Origin: CAVWCQ01 sp963753545
GTDB taxonomy: Bacteria > Chloroflexota > Anaerolineae > Aggregatilineales > Aggregatilineaceae
DNA length: 64,000 nucleotides
Reading direction: 5' to 3'
NCBI GenBank assembly: GCA_963753545.1
Contig: CAVWCQ010000008.1
Span: 620,001-684,000 of the forward strand
Made by a program: the position numbers and the translations under genes. The notes beneath the pieces are model-generated. The model did not search any database. It was not told the DNA's origin and worked only from the letters and a program-made list of their open reading frames with translations. Shown here in pieces: positions 34,385 to 42,718 of the stretch (within the stretch, counting starts at the first letter, position 1; the number at the start of each line of letters is the position of its first letter).

Positions 34385-34702
34385 ATGCATTATGGGACAA
34401 TCATCCGGCTGCACGTCAGGCCGGAGATGGTAGACCAGTTTCTGACCTATGGGACGGATATGGCGGCTAAACTGCGCTTCGGATTGGTCGCCGGACTGCT
34501 CTACCAGTCCACGCACGACCCGTATGAATATCACCTCGTCATCGTCGCGCCGGGGGAAATGATTTTCCAGCAGGCGGTCAAACTGATCCAGATGCACCCG
34601 GAATACCGCCGCGTGGTCAAGCTATTTCTGGATGCTGAGCCGGAATTTGCGGACGGGCAGGTGGTTTACAGCCTGTTCCCGCAAACGACCCGCCAAAGCT
34701 GA
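34385..34702 (+). CDS. ABM-like dimeric alpha/beta barrel protein, tandem relative
   Basis: 105 residues, same plan as the gene upstream: HYGTIIRLHVRPEMVDQFL matches YFGTIAHMHVKPGMAEQFM, both middles have a YQST/FQST strand, and both end SLFPQT / SQFPQT. About one third of residues agree. TATAAT stands 36 bases before ATG (34344-34349), so it may have its own promoter. Confidence 0.7.
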   Translation: MHYGTIIRLHVRPEMVDQFLTYGTDMAAKLRFGLVAGLLYQSTHDPYEYHLVIVAPGEMIFQQAVKLIQMHPEYRRVVKLFLDAEPEFADGQVVYSLFPQTTRQS

Positions 34703-34750
34703 GGGCCTCGCTAAAGCTGAGGGGCCTCGCCAGAGTTGAGGAGCGTAAAA

Positions 34751-34990
34751 ATGTCCACTGTACAGACTTTCAGCCAGATGGGTAATGTTGTGCCCGACGG
34801 TTATCTCTATTACGAAAAGAACGTCACGCCGGGCGATGATCTTACCCTGCCGAACGCCTACCTGAAATGGTACGACCTGTACCCGGACGACGCCCCAATC
34901 ACGCCTGAACAGTCTGCCGAGGCCCGCGCCTATCTCGCGGCGGAAGTCGAGGCGGGGCGGCTGAAATTAGCAATGAACTCGGCTTCGTGA
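34751..34990 (+). CDS. Small hypothetical protein
   Basis: 79 residues, acidic, with GNVVPDGYLYYEKNVTPGDD, DLYPDDAPITPEQSAEARAY and an ending helix. No family recognised. ATG 34751 follows GAGGAGCGTAAAA. Its TGA overlaps the GTG of the next gene by four bases (GTGA), so the two are probably made together. Confidence 0.55.
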   Translation: MSTVQTFSQMGNVVPDGYLYYEKNVTPGDDLTLPNAYLKWYDLYPDDAPITPEQSAEARAYLAAEVEAGRLKLAMNSAS

Positions 34991-35262
34991 TTCTGCACCG
35001 GGCTGGCTCGGTGCTGTTATTAATGGTGATGACGTGGCGCAATACCAATGAGATATGGGAATCGGTTTATTTCAAACCCACCGATCAGGCCAGCAGCTAT
35101 ACTCCGACCGAATTTGAGAGCAGCCATCGAGGGACATTCTGTGTCTGGGAACTCGGCGTGGTCTGGCACGAGCGCCATGCCTGGGTGCGCTTCCTCTCAT
35201 CCCCACGCGATGATGCGGCGAAGCTTGCCTACATCCATGATCGCTTCTCAGGGCGTGTCTAA
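34987..35262 (+). CDS. Small hypothetical protein
   Basis: 91 residues from a GTG that overlaps the previous stop; an internal ATG (VMTWRNTNEIWES) is an alternative start. Contains FCVWELGVVWHERHAWVRF and SPRDDAAKLAYIHDRF. No family recognised; paired with the gene upstream. Confidence 0.5.
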   Translation: MILHRAGSVLLLMVMTWRNTNEIWESVYFKPTDQASSYTPTEFESSHRGTFCVWELGVVWHERHAWVRFLSSPRDDAAKLAYIHDRFSGRV

Positions 35263-35523
35263 GCGGACTTGCGGGACGCCAATCACCTGCGGATTGGCGA
35301 TGTATTCCTCGACGGTCAGACCCTCGTCGTCGTGATACCATTCCTCGTGATCGGACCACTGCCCGCAGCCGGAGGTAACGCTGCACTGCGTCTGAGTCCA
35401 GACTTTGCCGCAGGCCGGGCACACGCCGTGCGTGCTGAACGTGTTCCAGAGATGGCCGCAGGAACACGACCATTTTGCATCGGGCGGGGGCCGCCAATCA
35501 CATTTGGGACAGGCTATGTACAT
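35248..35523 (-). CDS. Zinc-ribbon protein
   Basis: 91 residues. ACPKCDWRP, WSCSCGHLW and VCPACGKVW give at least three Cys-x-x-Cys-type knuckles, so one or two zinc ribbons; a further CSVTSGC follows. The C-terminal half (DDEGLTVEEYIANPQVIG) is acidic. Likely a small nucleic-acid or protein binder; function unknown. Its 3' end overlaps the plus-strand gene by 15 bases. Confidence 0.65.
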   Translation of the reverse strand: MYIACPKCDWRPPPDAKWSCSCGHLWNTFSTHGVCPACGKVWTQTQCSVTSGCGQWSDHEEWYHDDEGLTVEEYIANPQVIGVPQVRLDTP

Positions 35524-35527
35524 GACC

Positions 35528-35866
35528 TCACTCGGTCAGGCCGCGCACCTGATAATCGACCAGCAGAACAATTCCTCCGATGATCATCCAGAAGATTCCC
35601 GTCGCGTAAGCCACATTCATATCCGCGACAAGGTAGATGAAAAACATCAGCACCAGCAGCAGCGCACTGACGACGATCAGGCCAAGCACCTTGAGCAGGG
35701 TCCAGAACTGGGGGCGCGTGTCGGCTTTGCTGCGCGACATCATCAGCAAAATGACCAGGGCATAGAGGCTTTCAAAGCCATACCAGAGCGCGCCGTGCAG
35801 ATCGAGCACGCCCTTTAAGATCAGCAGCAGTCCCAAACCAAACAGCGGAATGCCCCATGATTTCAT
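35528..35866 (-). CDS. Small membrane protein
   Basis: 112 residues, four predicted helices (SWGIPLFGLGLLLILKGVL, SLYALVILLMM, VLGLIVVSALLLVLMFFIY, GIFWMIIGGIVLLVDYQV). ATG 35866 follows AAGGAAAG at good spacing, so an upstream ATG at 35887 is less likely. No family recognised; reads into the zinc-ribbon gene with a 4-base gap. Confidence 0.6.
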   Translation of the reverse strand: MKSWGIPLFGLGLLLILKGVLDLHGALWYGFESLYALVILLMMSRSKADTRPQFWTLLKVLGLIVVSALLLVLMFFIYLVADMNVAYATGIFWMIIGGIVLLVDYQVRGLTE

Positions 35867-35938
35867 CGATGATCTTTCCTTGCCCATCCCCTGATCATTA
35901 TAAGTAAATAATACCATTTTTTATGATAGGGTTAAGGC

Positions 35939-36646
35939 TCATTCTTCGATAGCACCGCCCAAAGCCCGCAGATGGGCGCGGAACGAATAGGCGGGATCGG
36001 TGGATCGTTTTGCCAGATATTCGCTGAAGCGGAACTGTGTCCGCAGGTTGCGGCCCTCCTGCACAGCAACGGCCTGCCGCCGTTCTTTCTCCCAGATGGT
36101 GCGGGCCATGCTCAGAACTTCGTCAAGATGAGGCTGGGCGACAAAGAGTACGCCGTCATCATCGGCAAAAACCGCGTCGCCCCGGTGAATCTGATGGCTG
36201 CCGACCTGCGCCCATTCCAGGGCAAACGGTGGGGGATCATCGAGGCGGATCGGGCCAGCGGGGCACGTTCCATAACTGAACACGGGTACACCGATGCGCC
36301 GCAGTTCCGCCGTATCGCGGTGAAAGCCCCAGACGATCAGACCTGCCAGTTTTGCGTCCTGGGCCTCAAGCACGGTCAGATCACCGATGCAGCCCTCGTC
36401 CGTCCGCCCCTGGTTATCGATGACCAGAATATCGCCCGGCTGCGCCGACTCCATCGCTTCCAGGAAAATATCGACGCTGCCGTAGTGGCGGGCGGGGAGC
36501 GCACAGCCCGCGATCACGCTGCCAGATATCACGGGGAGAATGCCGGGCGGCGCGACGATCAGCGGCAGGTGCAGGCGCACGCAGGCATCCGCAATTTGGG
36601 GAGTCGCCAGATCGGTGAAGCGTTCGGTCAGGTCCTGGTTGTTCAT
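35939..36646 (-). CDS. RraA family protein
   Basis: 235-residue member of the RraA/HMG-aldolase-like family, whose members either inhibit RNase E or act as 4-hydroxy-4-methyl-2-oxoglutarate aldolases. Family markers are AQPGDILVIDNQGRTDEGCI, GLIVWGFHRDTAELRRIGVP and GDAVFADDDGVLFV. In the aldolases a metal-binding Asp and Arg sit in the region of GFHRDT; both are present, which favours an aldolase or other enzyme. ATG 36646 after GGAGG. Divergent from the RAYT gene. Confidence 0.85.
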   Translation of the reverse strand: MNNQDLTERFTDLATPQIADACVRLHLPLIVAPPGILPVISGSVIAGCALPARHYGSVDIFLEAMESAQPGDILVIDNQGRTDEGCIGDLTVLEAQDAKLAGLIVWGFHRDTAELRRIGVPVFSYGTCPAGPIRLDDPPPFALEWAQVGSHQIHRGDAVFADDDGVLFVAQPHLDEVLSMARTIWEKERRQAVAVQEGRNLRTQFRFSEYLAKRSTDPAYSFRAHLRALGGAIEE

Positions 36647-36715
36647 CACGCCTCCAATTAGTGTTACCGGTCAAGCAAAGTATACTTAAACACGTTGCGC
36701 CAAAGGGAACCAACT

Positions 36716-37276
36716 ATGTCCAACAATTCCGAGCATCATCGCCGCTCTATCCGACTCCAGCAGTACGATTATGCCCAGGCTGGCGCATACTTTGTCACCA
36801 TTTGTATCTATGAACACGCTTGTTTGCTGGGAGATATCATTAACGGGGAAATGCGGATGAATGCCGCAGGCCAGCTTGTCGCCGATACGTGGACTCATTT
36901 GCCAGTCCGGTTCCCGTGTATTGAACTTGATGCCTTTGTCGTGATGCCCAACCATCTACACGGCGTGCTCGTTCTCTCCGATCCGCCTGCAACCGTAGGG
37001 GCTGGGCTTGCCCTGCCCAATAACGCCTCTGACTTCAAAAAACAGGGCACCCCAAGGAGTGCCCCTACGCTAGCTGATGTTGTGGGAGCATTCAAATCAA
37101 TTTCAGCCATTGCCTGCAACCGCCTGTTAAATCGATCAGGTTGCCCGTTCTGGCAGCGAAACTATTATGAGCACGTCATTCGCCATGAGAAAGATTTGGA
37201 GCGCATTCGAGAGTACATCGAAAACAATCCGGGGAGATGGGCAGAGGATAAGGAAAATTCCGCTAACTGGACATAA
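36716..37276 (+). CDS. REP-associated tyrosine transposase (RAYT)
   Basis: 186-residue Y1 HUH-type nuclease-like enzyme of the RAYT group, domesticated relatives of IS200/IS605 TnpA that act on REP hairpins. The HUH motif is PNHLHG (79-83, His80 and His82), the catalytic tyrosine is in WQRNYYEHVIRH (Tyr150 or 151), and the N-terminus RRSIRLQQYDYAQAGAYFV is typical. Unlike TnpA of true insertion sequences it has no neighbouring tnpB and no IS ends. Residues 93-119 are encoded by two REP-like elements (36995-37018, 37045-37068) placed in opposite orientation. Divergent from RraA; ATG 36716 after AAAGGG. Confidence 0.9.
   Translation: MSNNSEHHRRSIRLQQYDYAQAGAYFVTICIYEHACLLGDIINGEMRMNAAGQLVADTWTHLPVRFPCIELDAFVVMPNHLHGVLVLSDPPATVGAGLALPNNASDFKKQGTPRSAPTLADVVGAFKSISAIACNRLLNRSGCPFWQRNYYEHVIRHEKDLERIREYIENNPGRWAEDKENSANWT
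36995..37018 (+). repeat. REP-like element inside RAYT gene
   Basis: GTAG then the imperfect palindrome GGGCTGGGC-TT-GCCCTGCCC. With its AACC left flank and AA right flank it is a perfect 30-base match, inverted, to the element at 37881-37904. It encodes VGAGLALP of the protein. Confidence 0.8.
37045..37068 (-). repeat. Inverted REP-like element inside RAYT gene
   Basis: GGGCACCCCAAGGAGTGCCC then CTAC, so a GTAG foot on the minus strand. Lies 26 bases from the plus-orientation element, a REP-BIME-like pair in the coding region. Its relative at 37970-37990 acts as a terminator. Confidence 0.75.
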
Positions 37277-37314
37277 ACGCTTATTCACTTGTTGGAGATT
37301 TGACAGGAGGAGAT

Positions 37315-37848
37315 ATGGTAGAAGACCCAAAAGAGGCTCTATGGAAATCAGTCGAGGAGAAAGCATTTCAAGGGGATTGGATGGGAGTGGTAGCTGATCT
37401 CACCGAAATCATTCTTCTCGATCCACAAAATTTTGATGCTTATATAGGTCGATGCGGAGCATATGTAATGCTACATGATTTTGATGAAGCTATGGCCGAC
37501 GCAAACCATGCTATAGAATCTGAGCCGGGCAATTTTTTGGCATCTAACAATCGAGGTAGCGTCCATCTGCACCAGAAAAACTACTCAATGGCCCTAGCTG
37601 ACTATGAAACCTGTCTACGTCTGAACCCTAATTATTACCCTGCCTACGTGGAGCGGGCGAACTGCAAGTTCTACTTTGAGGACTACCAGGGTGCCGTTGT
37701 TGACTATGATAGGGCAATCTCTCTATATCCCCAGTTTAAAAATGTCTATGTCTGCCCAGGTTCAGTAGAAGGCGCATTCCATAATCGGGCAATTGCTATC
37801 AAAAGGCTCGACCAGGCTAAACCTAAAAAGCGGTTCGGTTTATTCTGA
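37315..37848 (+). CDS. Tetratricopeptide-repeat protein
   Basis: 177 residues, made of about four TPR units: residues near 16-50 (VVADLTEIILLDPQNFDAYI), 51-84, 85-118 (ALADYETCLRLNPNYYPAYV) and 119-152 (AVVDYDRAISLYPQF). The canonical W/LG..Y/F..A/G pattern is clear. No signal peptide or other domain, so a simple protein-binding scaffold. AGGAGG lies right before ATG 37315. Follows the RAYT gene in the same direction but has no evident link to it. Confidence 0.85.
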   Translation: MVEDPKEALWKSVEEKAFQGDWMGVVADLTEIILLDPQNFDAYIGRCGAYVMLHDFDEAMADANHAIESEPGNFLASNNRGSVHLHQKNYSMALADYETCLRLNPNYYPAYVERANCKFYFEDYQGAVVDYDRAISLYPQFKNVYVCPGSVEGAFHNRAIAIKRLDQAKPKKRFGLF

Positions 37849-37880
37849 GCAGAATGTAAGATCTATCATTATCCGATTTT

Positions 37881-37904
37881 GGGCAGGGCAAGCCCAGCCC
37901 CTAC
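37881..37904 (-). repeat. REP-like element downstream of RAYT
   Basis: GGGCAGGGCAAGCCCAGCCC followed by CTAC; exact inverse of the element at 36995-37018 including flanks (30 bases). Together with the hairpin at 37970-37990 it repeats the two-element layout found inside the RAYT gene. Confidence 0.8.
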
Positions 37905-37969
37905 GGTTCATTGGCGTTATGAACAAGAATAAACAGTTAGAGAGCATAGCCCTCTAACGGCAAAAAATA

Positions 37970-37990
37970 GGGCACCCCAAGGGATGCCCC
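37970..37990 (-). terminator. Terminator of methylmalonyl-CoA mutase gene, REP-derived
   Basis: GGGCACCCC-AAGG-GATGCCC hairpin with TATTTTTTG on the minus strand right after it. The arms are nearly those of the REP-like element at 37045-37068, so a REP copy probably serves as the terminator. Confidence 0.75.
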
Positions 37991-38001
37991 GAAACCGTGT
38001 G

Positions 38002-39680
38002 CTAGATGCTCACGTTGGGGCGGTATTCGCCAAAGACGCCGCGCAGCACCTTGCAGACTTCGCCCAGTGTCACGTCGTTTTCAACGCAGGTGACAAAGAG
38101 CGGCATCAGATTTTCGCTGCCCTTCGCCGCCGTCTCAAGCTGACCGAGCAGTTCCGCCACCTTGCCGTTATCCCGTTCGGCGCGCAGTTTCGCCAGCTTA
38201 TCGCGCTGACCCTGCTCAGTGGCGGGATCGACGCGCAGGATATCGCGGTGATTCTGAGACTCTCCGCTGGTGAACTGGTTCACGCCGACGACGATCTGCT
38301 CTTTGCTCTCAACCGCTTTCTGATACGCATAGGCCGCGTCGTTGATCTCGCCCTGGATGAAGCCCGCTTCAATGGCTGCCAGCGCGCCGCCCATCGCATC
38401 GATGCGCTCAATATAATCACACGCCCGCCGCTCGATCTCGTCGGTCAGGTGCTCAATCACGTAGCTGCCCGCCAGCGGATCAACCGTATCCGCCACGCCG
38501 GACTCATAGGCAATGATCTGCTGGGTGCGCAGCGCGATCTGCACGGCCTGTTCGGTGGGCAGGGCCAGCGCTTCGTCCATGCTGTTCGTGTGCAGGCTCT
38601 GTGTCCCGCCGAGAACCGCCGCCAACGCCTGAAGCGTCACGCGGACAATATTATTCTCCGGCTGCTGCGCGGTAAGGGTGCTGCCGCCCGTCTGCGTATG
38701 GAACTTGAGCGCCCAACTCTTCGGGATCCTGCGCGCCGAAACGATCCTTCATGATGCGCGCCCACAGACGCCGCGCCGCCCGGAACTTGGCGACTTCTTC
38801 CAGAAAGTTATTGTGCGCGTTAAAGAAGAAGGAAAGCTGCGGGGCAAAGTCGTCCACACTCAGCCCGGCATTGAGCGCGCCCTGAACGTAGGCGATGCCG
38901 TCCGCCAGGGTGAAGGCCACTTCCTGCACGGCGGTTGATCCAGCCTCGCGGATATGGTAGCCGCTGATGCTGATCGTGTTCCAGTTCGGGAGTTCCTTCG
39001 CACAGTAAGCGAACAGATCGGTGATCAGCCGCATGGAGGGGCCGGGCGGGAAAATATAGGTTCCGCGCGCGACGTATTCTTTCAGGATATCATTCTGGAC
39101 CGTGCCGCGCAGTTGGGACTGGCTCCACGCCCTGCCGCTTGCCGACGGCGATATACATCGCCAGCAGAATGGCGGCGGGGGCGTTGATCGTCATGCTGGT
39201 GGAGACTTTATCCAGCGGGATGCTCTCGAACAGGCGGGCCATATCGCGCACGGACGAAATGCTCACTCCGACCTTACCCACTTCGCCCAAGGCCATCGGA
39301 TCATCGGCGTCGTAGCCGATCTGCGTCGGCAGGTCGAAGGCCACGCTCAGCCCAGTTTGCCCGGCGTTCAGCAAAAAGCGGTAACGCGCGTTGGTTTCTT
39401 CGGCAGTGGCATAACCCGCATACTGGCGCATGGTCCAGAAGCGGCCCCGGTACATCGTCGGCTGCACGCCGCGCGTAAACGGGTATTCGCCGGGGAGGCC
39501 CAGGTTATCCAGGTAGCTGTCGGCCCCGGCCTCGGTCACATTTTCCGGCACATACATGCGGTCCAGGGGGATATCGGATGAGGTCGTGAATTTAGGTTTG
39601 CGTTCGGGGAAGCGGCTCAACATCTTGGCGAGTTTGCTCTGCTCCCAGTCCTGCTTGATCTGCTTTAAGTCTTTGCTCAT
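38002..39680 (-). CDS. Methylmalonyl-CoA mutase, catalytic subunit, frameshifted
   Basis: Coenzyme-B12-dependent enzyme turning (R)-methylmalonyl-CoA into succinyl-CoA. Total about 560 residues, the size of the large (alpha) subunit without the B12-binding domain, as in archaeal and some Chloroflexota enzymes; the B12-binding small subunit is not in the window. Start MSKDLKQIKQDWEQSK; TRGVQPTMYRGRFWTMRQYAG, SVAFDLPTQIGYDADDP and STSMTINAPAAILLAMYI are typical substrate-pocket parts, then SISGYHIREAGSTAVQEVAF and SLHTNSMDEALALPTEQAV. The gene is in three frames with shifts near 39120 and 38710. Ends at the REP-derived terminator. Confidence 0.92.
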
Positions 39681-39704
39681 ATCGGTTCGCTCGTGATGAA
39701 TTTA

Positions 39705-39762
39705 GAAAAAAGCCTGCGTGCGCAAAAAAGCCTGCGTGCGTCCAATGTTACCGCACACAGGC
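39705..39762 (-). terminator. Terminator with duplicated arm
   Basis: GCCTGCGTGCG / CGCACACAGGC hairpin (one mismatch) followed on the minus strand by TTTTTT. The arm and T run occur a second time next to it (AAAAAAGCCTGCGTGCG at 39706-39722 and 39724-39740), so there are two possible stops in a row. Confidence 0.75.
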
Positions 39763-39791
39763 TGAGATGTCAGATCGCGCGTTTGAGCGAT

Positions 39792-41535
39792 TCAGTTGAC
39801 GGTTAACAGCAGAAAAGGCCCATTGTCGTATCCAGGAATATTATCCTGGATCAACCGCTGACAGAGCTGCTCCGTTGGATTATTGAGCGTGCACCCTCCT
39901 AAGCTCAGATCGACAGCCACGAAGATATACGTATGACCGTTGGTCAAGGGGATCATAAAAGGATCAGCGCCTGCCGGACATCCGCCGTTCGCCCATTGAG
40001 CGGCCATCGTTCCATGATCCGTCCACATGGCTGCGGAGTAATCATAGGTCCACAGGTCGACAGACCCTCCCTGGCTGTGACAATTAAAGACCGCAATCTG
40101 GCTCACCCCATTTTGCGGCGGAGATACGTCAGGTGGAATCGTCACGCACTCCTCATTCGAGGACAGAGATTCGCCGCCACGATTGTAGGCGTTTAACCGG
40201 GCGCAGTAGGTGTATTCTTCGTAAACATAGTCCAGAGTATAGCTCTCTCAATTCGGCCCATCGATGTCGATGGTGTGGTCGTCGTCTGCATAGTACGGCC
40301 TTTCGCCTGTGATATGCAAGGTGAAACCGTCTTCGTTATCAGCGTTGTCCCGCCAGGTGATGACAATAGACCTGGGCGGCGAGAGTTGTACCGATACATT
40401 GCTCGGAGCATCGGGGGTATCGATAAGTCCCCGGTATAAATCCACAAGATCAGATGTACCATCCCGGTTAAAGTCGCCGATAAGCCAGGATTGGCTGTCC
40501 CAAAATCCGGCCAGACGATCCACACTGGAACGGTAGTCAAATCCCGCCCCCGTCGAGAGATGCACCCAGGCTGTCGCCGTTTCCTCCCCCTCAACGTCGG
40601 CCCCGTACACATCGACAAGATCATCCCGGCCATCGCCATTAAAATCACCGGCCAGCCAGCGCTGCCTGATCCCAAAATCCGGCTAACCGATCAGAACTGG
40701 ACTCATACTCGAATCCGCTCCCGGTTGAGAGGTGGACCCAGGCCGTCGCTGTTTGCTCGCCATTCACGTCGGCCCCGTAGACGTCCACCAGATCATCCCG
40801 GCCATCGCCATTGAAGTCGCCAACCAGCCAACGCTGCGTGTCCCAAAATCCGGCTAACCGATCAACACTGGATCGATACTCGAAGCCGGACCCGGTTGAG
40901 AGGTGGACCCAGGCTGTCGCCGTTTCCTTGCCATCCACGTCGGCCCCGTAGACGTCCACCAGATCATCCCGGCCATCGCCATTAAAATCCCCGACCAGCC
41001 AGCGCTGCCGATCCCAAAATCCGGCTAATCGATCAAAACTGGACTGATACTCGAAACCTGTTCCTGTCGACAGGCTCACCCATGCCGTCGCCGTTTGCTC
41101 GCCATTCACGTCGGCCCCATAGACGTCCACCAGGTCATCCCGGCCATCTCCATTAAAGTCGCCAACCAGCCAGCGCTGGCCCTCCCAATATTCGGCGAAT
41201 GTCGCCATCGCTGACTGTTCCTGGAAACCAGAATCCGTGAGCAAAAACAACCGTGCCTGAGCCGGATCGTTAACAGAGCTGTACTGGAAGACATTGACCA
41301 GATCGGTTCTTCCATCGCCATCAAAATCACCAGCAAGCCAGCGCTGAGAGTCAAGTTCCAGGTAAGGGCCCAACGCCTGGTAGCTTGATTTGTACTCAAA
41401 ACCGGATCCCGTGGAGAAGTGAACCCAGGCGCGCATAGGGTAAGGCTCTTGCTGCGCATGGGCTGTGGGATAGAGAGCGATGCATAAAATAGCAAGTACG
41501 ATGATGGTATATGGACGAGTGATGCGAGTTCCCAT
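39792..41535 (-). CDS. Secreted FG-GAP/VCBS repeat and FN3 protein, interrupted
   Basis: Signal peptide (TIIVLAILCIALYPTAHAQ) and then about five 57-residue repeats, each with QRWLVGDFNGDGRDDLVDVY and a WVHLSTGSGFEY strand; the D-x-N-G-D-G-x-D loops bind Ca2+ as in FG-GAP/VCBS propellers. At the DNA level the units repeat every 171 bp from about 41167 to 40653 and are nearly the same. An FN3 domain follows (VSVQLSPPRSIVITW, DNADNEDGFTLHI), then a C-terminal 110-residue domain with several Cys. The frame shifts near 40666, where one extra T sits between gctgcc and gatccc relative to a sister unit, and there is an in-frame TGA at 40248-40250 inside FN3 with coding continuing after it. Confidence 0.75.
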
Positions 41536-41647
41536 GACTTCCCCCTACATCGCTATGAATAATATCCTTTTGATGTAAGCACGCTCAAACAAGAGGAGTT
41601 TGTGGGCAGCGTGTGTGCCCGGCGAAGAGTAGATAGTGCTCTTCTCA

Positions 41648-41681
41648 TAATATCACTATTTTTATGAAAATAATGATATTA
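41648..41681. promoter_or_regulatory. AT-rich palindrome
   Basis: TAATATCA / TGATATTA outside and TATTTT / AAAATA inside around a TATG loop, with one C-A mismatch: a 34-base palindrome about 110 bases upstream of the secreted-repeat gene. Operator or protein-binding site likely. Apart from it, 41536-41860 holds nothing I can name. Confidence 0.5.
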
Positions 41682-41860
41682 AATTAAGAGCAGATGCGAG
41701 ATCACACTGAGATGGGTTTGATGCTATTTGGCGATACGGATAGGTTGAGCTAAACGTTAGCCGACCTGTTCCTTGGGCGCAATTCCAGCACAGCATGGAT
41801 CACATACCGCATGCAGGCCGGGATGTCAGATAGAGGCGATCAAACCATCATTGAACTGAT

Positions 41861-42679
41861 TCAGCCCGGCACAATGGTCAACACGCCATGCGCTTTGATG
41901 CCATAGGGGGCCATAAGGATCTCGCTTTCACAATGAACCTCAGCCAGGAACAAGTCTGCATAGGTATCGGTGACCGCGCAGATTTTTCCGTGTAAGTCAG
42001 CATAGATGTTGGGCGACGACTCGTCCCGGCGGGTTGTGTACCCAGAGCAGGTTCCCTTCACACGCCCAGCATCGGTCTCAATGGTGAACAGGAGGGCCAT
42101 GTTCGCCATGAGGCACGTACCCTGATCCGATAGTTTGATCAGGTGCGTTATTTCCTGATGGATCGTTCCATTCAGTCCGCCGGTGATGCGCCCAGCCGCG
42201 TAGATGATGCAAAGTTCGCGTCCGTCATTCAACCGCTCACGGCGCGGTGAGTTGATTGGCGCGCCGTGCCAGCGGGCCGTCAGCAGCCTGTTCGAGAGAA
42301 GGCGTGGCGTTTCAGCGGACATCACTTCGACCCAACCCGGAAAATCGGCGGGAAACAGCGCTTCGGGTGCGATGAACTGGTCGGATTTCGAAACAGACAA
42401 CCCATTGGTAGGCTCGGCAAACAGCGGGTGTTGGAACATTTCTGGCATATCATCGGTCCGTGCGAACCGGACAAAAGCAGCGCGCTCCTCGTCCGCGATC
42501 CCCAAATGATCTGCCAGTAAGTCGGCCATCTGCCGGGAGGGTCTGCGCTCACCGCCCTCCAACTTGCGGATATTGACCGTCGAACAACCAACGAGACTGG
42601 CAAGTTCGGTTTGCGTCATATCAAGTGAGCGTCGACGCTGACGCAACCATTGACCAAAAAACATCGTATTCTCGCGCAT
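41861..42679 (-). CDS. XRE-family transcription regulator
   Basis: 272 residues. The helix-turn-helix is at the N-terminus (about 10-65: LDMTQTELASLVGCSTVNIRKL and the nearby GGERRPSRQMADLLADHLGI in two parts). The remaining 200 residues form an uncharacterised sensor region (APEALFPADFPGWVEV, AGRITGGLNGTIHQEITHL, IYADLHGKICAVTDTYADL). Start at ATG 42679 with AAAGGG 5 bases upstream; an upstream ATG would lack the site. Divergent from the monooxygenase gene, with a 12-bp-period triple repeat between them, so it likely binds there and controls both genes. Confidence 0.8.
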   Translation of the reverse strand: MRENTMFFGQWLRQRRRSLDMTQTELASLVGCSTVNIRKLEGGERRPSRQMADLLADHLGIADEERAAFVRFARTDDMPEMFQHPLFAEPTNGLSVSKSDQFIAPEALFPADFPGWVEVMSAETPRLLSNRLLTARWHGAPINSPRRERLNDGRELCIIYAAGRITGGLNGTIHQEITHLIKLSDQGTCLMANMALLFTIETDAGRVKGTCSGYTTRRDESSPNIYADLHGKICAVTDTYADLFLAEVHCESEILMAPYGIKAHGVLTIVPG

Positions 42680-42718
42680 GATAACCCTTTCGAACAACGC
42701 GTCGATTTTCGCGGGGGA

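Noticed and set aside
36716..37276. TnpA of an IS200/IS605 insertion sequence
   Set aside because: No insertion-sequence ends flank it and it has the RAYT-type N- and C-terminal parts and REP partners.
40600..41200. 171-bp repeats as a satellite or CRISPR-like array
   Set aside because: They are in frame in the secreted protein and encode a Ca2+-loop repeat.
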